The notes beneath the pieces are model-generated. The model searched no databases. It had not been told where the DNA came from and saw only the letters and a program-made list of their open reading frames with translations. Position numbers and translations under genes: made by a program. A stretch of 64,000 nt of DNA from Diplonema japonicum (taxonomy: Eukaryota > Euglenozoa > Diplonemea > Diplonemida > Diplonemidae): assembly GCA_964019335.1 (NCBI GenBank), contig OZ025660.1:434001-498000 (forward strand), read 5' to 3'. Shown here piece by piece: positions 46,718 through 56,900 of this stretch; within the stretch, counting starts at the first letter, position 1; every line of letters begins with the position of its first letter.

Positions 46718-47032
46718 TCACAGCTTCTTGGCAACCATGGATGTCACCTTCCCGTCGGAAACAGTGAAGGTCTGCCTCACCTTCAGGGTCACAAGGCCCA
46801 GGGCCACCTTTGCCTTCAGGGTGCGTGTGAAGGTGCCCTCGGGGGTCTCCACCAGCTCCGTCTCCCCGTAGAAGTCAGGTGCATCATCGCTTGCCATCTG
46901 CTTCCTCAAAGCCCCCTTCCCCTTCACCTCCCACCGGGGGGTCTTGAAGTGCGCATCCTCCGCAACAAGGGCCAGCATCCCATCACGGTCCTTTGCCTTC
47001 ATGCACTTTACGTACTGCTGCACAACGTCCAT
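46718..47032 (-). CDS. NTF2/SnoaL-like small protein, diverged relative
   Basis: The 104-residue protein has the same layout as the triplicated 112-residue protein: helical start (VVQQYVKCMKAKDRDGMLALV), then AEDAHFKTPRWEVKGKGALRKQM and strands ending in RQTFTVSDGKVTSMVAKKL. Identity with the other set is low, so it is an old paralogue. No signal peptide. An A tract of about 30 nt lies upstream of the leader. Ligand or partner unknown. Confidence 0.8.
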   Translation of the reverse strand: MDVVQQYVKCMKAKDRDGMLALVAEDAHFKTPRWEVKGKGALRKQMASDDAPDFYGETELVETPEGTFTRTLKAKVALGLVTLKVRQTFTVSDGKVTSMVAKKL

Positions 47033-47073
47033 TATTTTGTGTGTTTTGGTGGTTTGTTTTTACCTGCTGTTCA

Positions 47074-47104
<31 letters not shown>

Positions 47105-47912
47105 AGAGAAACAAAAAAAGAAGAACAAAGAAGAAGAAAAAAAAAGGGAACCAAGATAAGAAGAGGAAGACAAGAAGAAGAAGAAGAAAAACGATCGATA
47201 TGTCGCCAAGAGCGCCAGCTCCACCTAAGTGGGCTGCCAAACGGAGTGTAATAAAAACATGCAGCAACTATCAAGAAAACAGCTTTCAAAGGAGAAACCA
47301 CCACTGCGAGTGCCTGCAATGGATGCAGTGGTAGGGCTGCTGCTGCTGACAAAAGGAGAGAGAAAAAAAGAGCAAGGAAAAAAAAAAAAAAAAAAAAAAA
47401 AGAAAATAAAAAAATGAAGGTTGCAAAAACGTAGCAAGCCTGCAAAATTGAACAAAAGAAGGGGAAGGGAGGGATAACATGTTTGTATATTGGTGGGAGC
47501 AAGAATGATCTTTGTGCATGACACCAGGAGCTATGAAAACGTGTGAGCTGTTTCCTTCTATTCCTTTTTAAGGGGTGCGGTAAGAATAGGTACCGCCGGG
47601 TCAAGTAAGGTGCTCTATCTCTTTGTTGTTCGTTTCAACTTTCCGGCAACCGTGCTTGGCTGCTTTCCAAGTTAAAAAACAAACCTTATAAATCGTCGCG
47701 ATGGCAAAGGGCTTGCTCGGCTGTTTTTCTAAAGTTTCAAACAAACCTTCTTAAAAATCGTCGCGATTGCAAAGGGAACGAAAAGAGAAAGAACAAGAAG
47801 AAGAATAAGGGAATAAAAAAAAGGGGGGGAATGGCTTTATTAAAAAAAAGTCGTTGGTGGTGATTGTTTCATCCCTCGCCCTCTCGTGGCTGGCTGGTGT
47901 GGCTTTCCCTTC
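47033..47912. other. Spacer between NTF2-like gene and sulfatase
   Basis: Homopolymer runs, an unassigned CTG/CTT-rich stretch, and the tandem repeat listed separately. No paired RNA boxes. Confidence 0.5.
47653..47776. repeat. Two-unit tandem repeat of about 60 bp
   Basis: Both units contain CTTGCTCGGCTG-like, AAACAAACCTT and AAATCGTCGCGATxGCAAAG segments. The core AATCGCGACGATT is a perfect short palindrome. No further copy is seen in the window. Confidence 0.6.
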
Positions 47913-49373
47913 TCAGTTCATGAAAGGAGCCCAGTAGCCTCCATTATTGTTGGGGCTCGCTTCAGGGTGGAAGTTGTTGGCCTGCGGGGGGACGTAGTTG
48001 GTGTCCACCAAGGTCTGGATGCGGTCCTTGATCTCCCTGACCTTATCGGGGTACTGGCCCACAAGGTTCACCCTCTCATTGGGGTCGTCGATGAGGTTGA
48101 AGAGGTACTCGTCTGCGACGGAGTCGGGTGCTTCCCAGGTGTACGGGTTGATGGTCCAGTAGCCGTCGTAGTAGGTGGACTGGTTGAGGTTCGGGTTCAC
48201 GATGAGCTTCCAGTCCCCGCTGATGAAGGCTGTGTAGTTCTTCCCGTTGTCGAAGATGTTGATGGGGACCTCCGTGCGCAGCAGCGGGCCTTCCTCCATG
48301 ATCGCCCTCCACTGCGACACCCCGTCGGAGGTCTGCTCGGGGAGGGACGCTGCTTCCAACAGGGTGGGGAGCCAGTCCACAGCGTGGATGAGCCCCTTGA
48401 AGCCGGTGCCCCTCTTGGTCGAGGGGATCACCCTGTCCCCGCCCTGCAGGAACCCCACCGCCCGCACCCCGCCGTCGAAGAGCGTGAACTTCCCCGCACG
48501 CAGGGGCCAGTTCGACCCTGCAGACCCCACCTCCCCCGACGAGGTTCCCGTCATCGACACGTCCACCTCCCCCCCGTTGTCCGAGGTGAAGATCATGAGC
48601 GTGTTCTCCCAGAGCCCGAGGTCCCTGTAGAGGGCGACGAGCTCCCCGATCGCCCTGTCCACCTCGTACATCATGTTGCAGTAGACCTTCCTCTTTGCGG
48701 GCTGCACCCCGTCGCACTCTGTCGTCGGGGTAGGAGGGTTTTCCAGCGGGATGTGCATGTTCTGGTGCGAGAAGTACAGGAAGCTCGGGCTGTTCTTCTC
48801 CGCGATCTGGTGCAGGTATGTGTTCGCCTCCCTCATGAAGGCCGTCATCGAGTACTCCCCGACCGTGGCGTTCCTCTCCTTGTTCAGCCAGAAGTCGAAC
48901 CCGCTCAACCCTCCCATCTCCACCGTGTGGTTGTAGTAGTCCCCCATCGCCTGCATGTAGCCCAAGTATTGCTGGAAGCCACGCTCCGTCGGGGTCTGCG
49001 CCCATTTCGCGTAGCCGCAGTGCCACTTCCCGATCATGTAGGTGTCGTACCCGGACGACACAAGGTACTCCGGGAGCGTCTTGTCCGTTGCCGGGATCCC
49101 GGCCGAGCTCCCGGGCAGGACCGTTTCCAGGTGCTGCATCCCCGTGTGGAAGGGATACCTCCCCGTCATGAAGGCTGACCTCGTCGGGCTGCACACAGGT
49201 TGCATGTAGTACCTCTCAAGCTTGATTCCATTGTTGGCCAACTCGTTGATGTTGGGAGACGGCAGGTTGCCCCCTTGGTACCCCACGTCTGCCCACCCCA
49301 GGTCGTCCACCACCAGCATCAGGATGTGCGGTTGTGCACTCAAGGCTGCAGCGAAGCAGAGAACGGACAGCAT
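47913..49373 (-). CDS. Secreted sulfatase, arylsulfatase B/I/J-like
   Basis: The 486-residue protein has a signal peptide (MLSVLCFAAALSA). The family signature CSPTRSAFMTGR follows; Cys61 is the residue converted to formylglycine. Metal ligands sit in VVDDLGW (Asp23/Asp24) and FTSDNGG, and GKWHCG provides the active-site Lys116/His118. The length and the overall order match arylsulfatase B-like enzymes, which remove sulfate from sugars. Substrate cannot be read from sequence; sulfated algal polysaccharides are a reasonable guess. The leader carries an A tract of about 30 nt after a TCACACAG acceptor. Confidence 0.9.
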   Translation of the reverse strand: MLSVLCFAAALSAQPHILMLVVDDLGWADVGYQGGNLPSPNINELANNGIKLERYYMQPVCSPTRSAFMTGRYPFHTGMQHLETVLPGSSAGIPATDKTLPEYLVSSGYDTYMIGKWHCGYAKWAQTPTERGFQQYLGYMQAMGDYYNHTVEMGGLSGFDFWLNKERNATVGEYSMTAFMREANTYLHQIAEKNSPSFLYFSHQNMHIPLENPPTPTTECDGVQPAKRKVYCNMMYEVDRAIGELVALYRDLGLWENTLMIFTSDNGGEVDVSMTGTSSGEVGSAGSNWPLRAGKFTLFDGGVRAVGFLQGGDRVIPSTKRGTGFKGLIHAVDWLPTLLEAASLPEQTSDGVSQWRAIMEEGPLLRTEVPINIFDNGKNYTAFISGDWKLIVNPNLNQSTYYDGYWTINPYTWEAPDSVADEYLFNLIDDPNERVNLVGQYPDKVREIKDRIQTLVDTNYVPPQANNFHPEASPNNNGGYWAPFMN

Positions 49374-49384
49374 TGTGTGTGGTT

Positions 49385-49419
<35 letters not shown>

Positions 49420-49931
49420 CCACTTCCTAAACCTGTGTGACTGATTGGGGGCTATAACTTATTTTCAACAATATTAAAAAACAAGAATTGAAAGGAAAAT
49501 ATTTTTTTTATTTTTATTCCTCAACGAAACAGCGGGAGCCACCATTTGGTGAGCGTCAAATACGCAATATCACCAGCTGTCCATTGGGAAAATAAAAAAA
49601 AAGTTTTAAAGAAAAGGAACAACCGAGAGGGAATGGAGGGAGGGAAAAGTGTAACCAGACATGTGTCATGGTTACAAGGTATAATAATAGGGGAGGAGGG
49701 AGGGAAGCTCTCGGCCCACCACAGGTGGGCGAGGGGAATCATGTTAACTAAATGCTTTTTTTTTTCTTCGGACAAAAAAGACACGATGCACAAGTCACAG
49801 AAGAAGAAGAATAAGAAGAGGAAGCCTAATAAGTTGGTATTGTTGCTGTCTTGTCCCAATTAAGAGAGTATGGCGTTGGTCCTCTTCTTGTTGTTGTTGT
49901 TGTTGTTGTTGTTGCTGTTCTTGTTGCTGCT
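49374..49931. other. LPMO 3 downstream flank
   Basis: From about 49525 it matches the LPMO 1 and 2 downstream flanks, including the GCCCACC hairpin and TTG repeat. No RNA genes are present in this stretch. Confidence 0.5.
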
Positions 49932-50981
49932 TCAGCCAATCTTGTAACCCAGGTGGTTGCTGGTGAGGCACTGGGCGTACCACCTGCTCTGCTTGTAGCA
50001 AGAGGCCCCGCCGGAGCAGCAGGTGGGGGCGTGAAGGCAGCTTCCCCACTTCGGGATCGCCGTGCGGCAACCAGAGGAAGGAGGGGGAACAGGAACGGGG
50101 ACAGGTGGAACAGGAACAGGAGGAGTGGGAGGGGTGGGGACAGGTGGTGTGTTCCCGTTCCCCGCTGCAGGGATGCACTGGGCATACCACTGGCTCTGCC
50201 TGTCGCACACCGCCCCTTGCGTGCAGCAGTGCATCGCGCTCGTGCAAGCCCCCCACATGGGAATCGTCCTCGAGCACCCTGTGGTGGGGGGAACAGGGAC
50301 AGGGGGAACGGGAACGGGGGGAACAGGAACAGGAGGGACAGGAACAGGAGGAGTGGGAGGGGTGGGAACAGGAGGAACAGGGTTCCCGCCGCCACCACCA
50401 CCACCACCACCACCTCCACTGAAGTCCAAGTCAACAGCGTTGTAGAAGCTTGCGGCGGTGTCACCGACATCCCAGATGGCGAGGACAACGTGGTAGCCCG
50501 ACTTGGAGGGGAGGGTGCAGGAGTGGGTCGTCACCATCGGGGGCTTCACCATCCCGCCCGCCGCGGAGCAGAAGGGAGCATCCTCGAAGCTGCCCCTCCC
50601 GAGGGGAGCGTTCTGGTTCCACCCATCCTTCGTGATGTAGTACCTCCAGTCCAGGGTCACGTGGTTCGCCGTGAACTGCCAGGTGAAGTCGGTCCTGCCC
50701 CCGCTCGCTGCCGTCTTCGCCCACCTGCTCGAAGACTGCTCGTTCAGAGGGGCCCAGGTCGCGCTCCCCGCCGCCGCCAGCTGCCCGTCCGGAGGACCGC
50801 TCGCTGGGTACCGGTCCGGTCCCTCCACACTCTGCGGCTCGTACTGCACCCCTCCGCACCCGCTGTTTGTCTTCAGCTTGCACGCGTAGTTCCGAGAAGG
50901 CGGGCTCATCACGTAGCCGTGTCCCTCAACCCGCACCACTGCTGCCGCTGCCAGCAGCATCGGAAGTCCCAGGCGCTTCAT
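49932..50981 (-). CDS. AA10 LPMO with two CBM1-like modules (LPMO 3)
   Basis: The 349-residue third intact copy, next to the sulfatase gene. The AA10 domain, with its N-terminal and internal copper histidines, and both Cys-rich modules match LPMO 1. The PVPPVP linker after the glycine run is shorter by one unit (about eight residues), while the glycine run itself is long (about twelve). The leader A tract is 27 nt. The upstream flank differs from that of LPMO 1 and 2 for about 70 nt, then joins the common cdF-haC-haB-cdE series. Confidence 0.9.
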   Translation of the reverse strand: MKRLGLPMLLAAAAVVRVEGHGYVMSPPSRNYACKLKTNSGCGGVQYEPQSVEGPDRYPASGPPDGQLAAAGSATWAPLNEQSSSRWAKTAASGGRTDFTWQFTANHVTLDWRYYITKDGWNQNAPLGRGSFEDAPFCSAAGGMVKPPMVTTHSCTLPSKSGYHVVLAIWDVGDTAASFYNAVDLDFSGGGGGGGGGGGNPVPPVPTPPTPPVPVPPVPVPPVPVPPVPVPPTTGCSRTIPMWGACTSAMHCCTQGAVCDRQSQWYAQCIPAAGNGNTPPVPTPPTPPVPVPPVPVPVPPPSSGCRTAIPKWGSCLHAPTCCSGGASCYKQSRWYAQCLTSNHLGYKIG

Positions 50982-51089
50982 TTCTCTTCTTCTTTTTTTT
51001 TTTTTTTTTTTTTTTTTTTGTTGTGTGGAAACTGTGGAGTGAAAATAGAGACAGAGTAGCGAGCCCCCTCTTCCAACAAGAGGATGAAT

Positions 51090-51137
51090 GGATCAAAGGT
51101 GCTTCATACACCAGGTAAAGTGGTGTCATCATCTTGC
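51090..51137 (-). ncRNA. cdC fragment (5' half)
   Basis: C box at 51126-51132 and about 40 nt after it are kept; the D box and guide are lost. Confidence 0.6.
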
Positions 51138-51178
51138 CCCTTTGCCTACCCCATTGGTCCCCGTGATGGGAAAAATGA

Positions 51179-51281
51179 ATGGATCAGTTTCCTTCTGTCA
51201 TTTATGTGTTAAAGGGGAATCAGGAGACTGTGTCTTCATAGAATGGACCAATGTTCTTTAACTACAGTGTCATCATGTGTT
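51179..51281 (-). ncRNA. C/D-box RNA cdF, copy 5
   Basis: D at 51184-51187, C at 51270-51276. Confidence 0.72.
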
Positions 51282-51341
51282 TGCCCCTTCTCTCCCTTCA
51301 TTGAAATTAAAACTACTCAGGCCGCCTCTCTTTCTCTGCTC

Positions 51342-51407
51342 TTTTCTTGCATCAGGACTGGAGGATGGTATCTCTACTGCGAAAGGCCTTCCGTGGCACC
51401 CGTGCTG
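51342..51407 (-). ncRNA. H/ACA-like RNA haC, copy 7
   Basis: AGA at 51345-51347 (as TCT), 5' stem ending at 51405, tip stem CTTT/AGAG. Confidence 0.68.
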
Positions 51408-51467
51408 CTTCTTCTCGATTCCTATTACTTCATTCTACTCTTGTCATTCATTCTACCCTCATTATTG

Positions 51468-51538
51468 TCATCTCCCGCCCACTTTCACCCTGCAACACAA
51501 ACAGAGTGTGACTGCTGCAACGACAGCGGAGGGCGGTG
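51468..51538 (-). ncRNA. H/ACA-like RNA haB, copy at 51.5 kb
   Basis: AGA at 51471-51473 (as TCT). The upper stem has TGTTGC for TGCTGC, turning a G-C into a G-U pair, so folding is kept. Confidence 0.72.
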
Positions 51539-51559
51539 AGTCGACTGCGCAAAAGCCTT

Positions 51560-51648
51560 AATGGTCAGAAGTCCTTGTTGTAAATCATGAATTGAAAGAT
51601 CAGAAGCAAGACTGGCATGTCGTGAAAGGGTCGTTGTCATCATCTTGG
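51560..51648 (-). ncRNA. C/D-box RNA cdE, copy 5
   Basis: D at 51565-51568, C at 51637-51643. Confidence 0.7.
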
Positions 51649-51714
51649 GGGGGGGGCAAGTAAACAGAGTAGTCGGAGGCGGCGTTTACAGCGTTTCGTT
51701 GCCTGTCCCTCCAC

Positions 51715-51839
51715 TCCAAGGAGAAGGGTGTGCATCAGACGATGCCGTCTCACTGGTGTCTGCTCAGCACCAACAGAAGCCTGCCGGTTCATCAAAAATA
51801 GGATCTAAGTGGTGAATCATCATCTGCTCATTCCTTGGA
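51715..51839 (-). ncRNA. C/D-box RNA cdD, copy 3
   Basis: D at 51735-51738, C at 51817-51823, 8-bp terminal stem at the ends. Confidence 0.74.
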
Positions 51840-51926
51840 GGGTTGCTTGCTGGTTGTCTAATTCCCTTTTCTTTCGAAGGGCATAAACCATAAACCACAG
51901 ACACCGGGAAGGAGACAAAAGGTTGG

Positions 51927-51995
51927 AGATCTTGTACCAGATAAAGGGAACCTGTGCAAGGTACGAGACACCTCACAGGAGGGTTGCCGGTACTC
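51927..51995 (-). ncRNA. H/ACA-like RNA haH, copy 3
   Basis: ACA/AGA at 51930-51935, 5' stem ending at 51993. One loop change. Confidence 0.5.
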
Positions 51996-52046
51996 TGTGT
52001 TCCTGTTTTCTTCTTGCTTTTTCTTCTTTTTTTTTTACTTCCTTCT

Positions 52047-52100
52047 TTCTCTCGCACCAGTATTATCCCGCAACCCTTACCACAAAGGGCACTGGTCCTT
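52047..52100 (-). ncRNA. H/ACA-like RNA haJ, copy 2
   Basis: AGA at 52050-52052 (as TCT); same stem pair as copy 1. Confidence 0.45.
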
Positions 52101-52151
52101 GATGGCTCTTCTTCCTTTCTGTTCTTTGCTTCAAAAGGCAGAGAAAAACAG

Positions 52152-52217
52152 TAGTCTCACGCTGATAAAGCTCCCATTCCAAGCATGAGGTGCCCAACGG
52201 GTGGTATGTACAGCGTT
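52152..52217 (-). ncRNA. H/ACA-like RNA haA, copy 7
   Basis: AGA at 52155-52157 (as TCT), 5' stem ending at 52216. Confidence 0.75.
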
Positions 52218-52250
52218 GCTGTTCTTCACTCTTCTTTTTCTTCATCTTCT

Positions 52251-52316
52251 CTCTCTCGCATAGCTTCACAACCAGCACCCTATTCAGAGAGGGAACAGGC
52301 TGTTACAAGCTTGCTG
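52251..52316 (-). ncRNA. H/ACA-like RNA haE, copy 4
   Basis: AGA at 52254-52256 (as TCT), 5' stem ending at 52314. Confidence 0.65.
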
Positions 52317-52356
52317 CAAGTTTTCAAACCAAACTGTGTTTTGTGTTTTCAGGTTT

Positions 52357-52427
52357 CAGTCTCGCAGGTTTTTGACCCTCACTTGAACCAGCAACATGGG
52401 TTCGCAAGGAACACGAAACACTGCTGC
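52357..52427 (-). ncRNA. H/ACA-like RNA haI, copy 3
   Basis: AGA at 52360-52362 (as TCT), lower stem intact as in copy 2. Confidence 0.5.
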
Positions 52428-52450
52428 GCTCGTGTGTTGTGTGTGCCCAC

Positions 52451-52518
52451 ATGTCTCGCACCCCTCCAACGCCTCTTTCATGTATGAAGAACGCGAAGTG
52501 GTGTTAATTAAGGGTGCT
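52451..52518 (-). ncRNA. H/ACA-like RNA haD, copy 6
   Basis: AGA at 52454-52456 (as TCT), 5' stem ending at 52517. Confidence 0.68.
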
Positions 52519-52573
52519 CTCCTTCTTTTCGAGTATTCCCCTCCCCCAACCCCCTTCTTTTTTACCCCGCAAC

Positions 52574-52641
52574 GTATCTCACGCTGATAAAGCGCCCATT
52601 CCAAGCATCAACAGTGCCCAACGGGTGCCGATTACAGCGTT
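52574..52641 (-). ncRNA. H/ACA-like RNA haA', copy 3
   Basis: AGA at 52577-52579 (as TCT), 5' stem ending at 52640. Confidence 0.72.
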
Positions 52642-52736
52642 GCCGTTCTTTCTTTGCGGGGTATCGTGTTCTGCATTTTGTGAAGGTGCTGGCTTTCCCA
52701 TTGTGGTGGTGCTTCTTCCCTCCCTTTCTTCATGGA

Positions 52737-52832
52737 AGACATCAGAAGAGGTGTAGTTTGTTGATAATGTTCCATTTCACGCCCCCCCAGGGGGAGGTCA
52801 TCTAACCGCAATATCGTGTCTCATCATCTGTC
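52737..52832 (-). ncRNA. C/D-box RNA cdB, copy 3
   Basis: D at 52742-52745, C at 52821-52827. Confidence 0.75.
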
Positions 52833-52851
52833 TCCGTGGGTCGTTCTTTTC

Positions 52852-52917
52852 TTCTCTCGCAAGAAAGCGTAGCTGGGCAGCGGATGCAGTCCTGCAGCCA
52901 GTTTAATAAATCTTGCT
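52852..52917 (-). ncRNA. H/ACA-like RNA haG, copy 2
   Basis: AGA at 52855-52857 (as TCT), 5' stem ending at 52916. It completes the longest RNA series in the window (51.2-52.9 kb). Confidence 0.68.
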
Positions 52918-53181
52918 GCAACAGCTTGGATCTACTTGGTTTTGACAAGATATACAGTTAAAAAAGAAAAATAAAAAACTTTTTTAAAATAACGGAAGAA
53001 AGGGGAAAAGTGGGGGGGGGGGGGGGACATCTTTGCCTTCGTGGCTATATGTTTGCCAAAGAGAAAGATAAGGGAGCCTGCATATGTGACAGGATCGCCT
53101 AACAACAATCAGCTCATCTTGTGGATGAAAAAAAAAAAAAAAAAAAAAAAAAACGTATCTCCCTTACTCCATTAAATGACA

Positions 53182-53694
53182 TCACACAAGGTTGAAGTTA
53201 AAGCCAACCTCAAGACGGGACGGTGGGGCAGCTAAAGTCAGCGTGCCTGTAATAGCACCTGAGAAGGGGGTATTGGGGGGGAGGGTAAATTTTATCGGGC
53301 TTGAAAGATTCCCACCCGGAATGAGAGGACAGGGGGGTAGGGGGAAATTGTACGGAACTCCACCTGGAACAGGCACTGAACAGGTAGCACCACAGAAGGG
53401 GCAACTGAACCTATAAGGCAAAACACTGTCCACTGTACCAGCAAAAGTGAAGGTACTGCCCACCCCCAACGAGGACTGAGAAGAAACGCTTAACTCACCA
53501 CCAAAAGTAGCACCCCAAGGGAGCCTGCAATCATTCGACCCATAAGCATCTATCGAAGAGCACCCCGGTAAGATCAACAGCTTGAAATCAAACCCTTGAG
53601 CCTGCTGCACTGTCCTGTTAAACACCAGATCCCCTTCAACTTGCGCCACGAGGTATAAAAAGGCGACTACAAATTGCACAGAGAACAATGCCAT
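53182..53694 (-). CDS. Secreted ML-domain (NPC2-like) lipid-binding protein
   Basis: Taking the ATG at 53694 gives 170 residues with a signal peptide (MALFSVQFVVAFLYLVAQVEG); an upstream in-frame ATG at 53793 would bury it. The mature part is beta-rich with spaced cysteines (PGCSSID, NDCRLPWG, FSCPFCGATCSV, LPPCPL), the pattern of ML/NPC2/phosphatidylglycerol-transfer proteins. Such proteins carry sterols or phospholipids in a beta-sandwich pocket in lysosomes or outside the cell. Alternation of hydrophobic residues to the end (FNFNLV) supports a complete domain. Ligand is not predictable. Confidence 0.7.
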   Translation of the reverse strand: MALFSVQFVVAFLYLVAQVEGDLVFNRTVQQAQGFDFKLLILPGCSSIDAYGSNDCRLPWGATFGGELSVSSQSSLGVGSTFTFAGTVDSVLPYRFSCPFCGATCSVPVPGGVPYNFPLPPCPLIPGGNLSSPIKFTLPPNTPFSGAITGTLTLAAPPSRLEVGFNFNLV

Positions 53695-53921
53695 TTTTTC
53701 TTTATACGCCTTGCCCGTGTGTTCTGTTGTGCAGTGTTGGTAGTGGATCTGTCTTTGAGGGGGGAAAAAAGAAGAACAAACGACCAGGTACAATAAGAGA
53801 AAAAGAAATGGAAAATACAGTTTTTTATCAACACAATAAGGAGGGGGGGGGGGGGGGGGGGGGGATATATATAAAAAGGAGGGTAACTCCCACCATCAGT
53901 GGTATAGTCCCATTCCCTACC

Positions 53922-56900
53922 TCACACCTCGAACTTAGCATCTTTCGGCAAAATGGGAAGCCGGACAAGCGTATGCCCAGCTCCGTATGGGGTGATTGTC
54001 ATTTCAGATGGCATGATGGGCTGGGTCAGGGGGAGGGTTCTTGTGGATGAAGGCAGATACCGTGGTTGCGGTGTCTTTGACAGCATGGGTGAGAGGAGCT
54101 CATGGGCGGCTGCTGGGAGGCGGGAAGTGGGTGTGTACGGCTTAGAGAGCTCGTCCAACAGGAGGATAGTAGAAGGGTCCGTGAAGGGAGGGAGGAGGCA
54201 CCCCTGCTGCATGATTACAAGGGACATGACGTCAGGCACATACGACATACACTCAGTGCCGCCCCGAATGTACAGCATGAGGGAGTCTTCCCCCTCCACG
54301 ATGCGAAGGTTTGGTGCTGGGCGTCTTGGGGACATCATCCCTCCTTCGGTTGATTCTTCTTCCATCCCCATCCTGGTGGTCCGACCACCCTCTACCACCT
54401 TCACCACGCTCACAACAGTGTACCCATTGTACTCTTCCTTTTGCAGACTTCCCACCATAATCTTATCAGGTAACTCTAATGTGCGGGTTGCTTCCGACAT
54501 CATCAACTCCCCCCCGGACACCGTGCACACTTCGTCGGCAAGCACTCTCTCGGTGACCCCCAACCCTGGCACGGGGTCTCCCACCGTTGTCACTATCAAC
54601 CCTGACCCGATCGGCTTCACTTTCGTCACTGCAATACGGCTTTTAATAATTACCCGAAAGGATCGTGTGTCCTCCTCGATACGCACAGCGGGCAATGCGC
54701 CCCCACGTGACATAAAGCTTGAATCCTCTACAGGTCGGGCCACTGCTGCAAGCCATTGCAACATGGCATCTTCGACTGTGCCTTCCTGAGTTTGCACTGG
54801 CATTTCATGCTGCCTGTGGTGCATGGGTGTCAGCACTCCTGCAGTTTCTGGTGTTGGAACAGGCTTCACAGACAGCTTCAATCGCGGCGGTGCAACAGGC
54901 GACGACTGTACATTGCCCAGTCCCTTCAACAACGGCACCTGTGACGACAAGTTTGTGACCCTCCAAGGCGGGTTCAAGTTCGAGGACAGAAGGTTCAGCA
55001 GTTCCGGGGTGCTGGCCATGTATGTGTTCAGCACCGATACCCATTTTACACAAGCTTCCTTGCATCCCATCAGGTGGTTCGGCGGCTCTGTCGCAGCATT
55101 CACAAAAAATGCCACCATGCTGTGAGCAAGGTTTCTGTAGTTGAACACGCACAGTGCATGGATCATCTTGGTCACAACCTTTCTGAGAGGGGCTCCTTCT
55201 TTTGTGCCGAGTACCCTGAATCTGTCAGAGGTGGCGGGTCTTGACCACCCTGCGTCGTGATGCTGTCTTGGCCGCCAGAATTCGCCAGTTTTTAAGTCGA
55301 CCTCAAGCCCGATGGCACGCAAGGCAAGGCCGAACGAGACAAGGAAAGTTTTTCGTACATTGGGATCCATGCCAAGCATAATGGCCTCCTCCTCGCCAAG
55401 CCCTGTCGGGGTGCCCATCTCGGGGAACAGTGCTGCTGCAACTCTTTGCGTGTCACCCCCGAGAAGGGTCATGCCGAGTGCTGTAACGTTGAAGGCGGTG
55501 CTGACCTCGCGCTCCAGTCTTAAGTGTACCTCGTGAATGAACCCGATGCCCCTCAGGGCTATGTCGCCTCGGTAGAACTGTAGGTGCCAGCCCCTGTTGA
55601 AGAGTTTGTGGTTTGTGACAGGGCGTGGGGGCTTCTTTTGCTGCCTCTTAATAGGCGCCGGAGAGATGTCTGGCACAGGTCCTTGCAGAGCACTGATGGC
55701 TGCGCTCACGTCATGGTTATGGTGCGCGAGATAGACCTTGGCACGACGCTCAGGTGAGCCGGTATATTTCATGACCTCGAAGACCTTCTCGTCCTTGAGC
55801 TCCCGGTCCCTCTCCGATGTGATCATAGCCAGCGCAATACCTGCAGCCACGACAGCGTGCATCCCCGAGATCTTGGGTGGATTAGGCAGATCGTGCTTCA
55901 CCTTCAGACCATCTAGCAGTTCCCATATTTCCCACACCTCTCTCATCCCTGGAACATCAACCGCCTTCTTGTATTCAGGAAAGTATAGCCCCACACCTAC
56001 GTCCGACTCGACAAGCTTGATAACACTCACCCGTACTCCACTCTGCTTTCCCACTTCCAGCACACAGGCAGGTGCTCGTGTCTTCCCCGGGCTCATTGGC
56101 GAACCAGGTACTTCAGAGTAATCATGCTTCAGGGTTACCACATCGGCGTCATCCATGAATCGCACCTTCGGCACTTCCTCGTTGTTGAAGGAGGTTTTCG
56201 CTGTCCTGGGGCTGCTTGGAGCTTCGATTGGTAAGTTGTGTTCTACTCCGGTGTTCGAAAATAGCTTGGAGAGCTGCGGCATGATGCTGCGTGGTGCCAT
56301 CACAGCGGTCTTCAGTGCAGGGATGGTCAGGAGAAACTCTGCTGGTCCGCCTTTGGACATCCGCACACAGCGCACCGGCTGCGGTGTCTGTCGGTTGATC
56401 TGAAGCGCAACTGATCCGTCGACCAACTGGACAAACTTGATGAGGTCACCATCCGGGTCAGTGAACGGGATCTCAATGCTGGGGGGTAGCCGCAACGGGC
56501 TCATCGGGGGAGGTGCTTCTTTCGCAGGTTGAGGCGTGGGCTTTGGCTTTGGCTTTGGCTTAGGTCGTAACTTCGGAGACTGCACGGTGACAGTTTTCGG
56601 TGGGTCCAAAGTAAGAGGCGCCAAGCGCTTTTTGCCCCCAGGTCTTTTGGACTCGGCTTTCGTGTTGTTGTCATTTTCAGTACTATCGCTGTTCTTGTGT
56701 TCTTCTTGCGAAGTTTCTGGTTGTTTTAACTCCGGTAATTTCAGGTTGATTCTGAAAGGAGTCGGATCTAGGTCGTACTCGCCTTTCCCGGAGGGGCCGT
56801 AGTTCACTACTACACAGGCAAGCCCACCTTTCACGCAGACTCCTACTCCCATTTGTTTCACAGCGCGCCAGAGCATCTGACCACAGTGTGCTGCTTTGTG

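Noticed and set aside
47886-49178. 430-residue plus-strand frame opposite the sulfatase
   Set aside because: Antisense shadow; the minus strand encodes a complete sulfatase with CSPTR and metal ligands.
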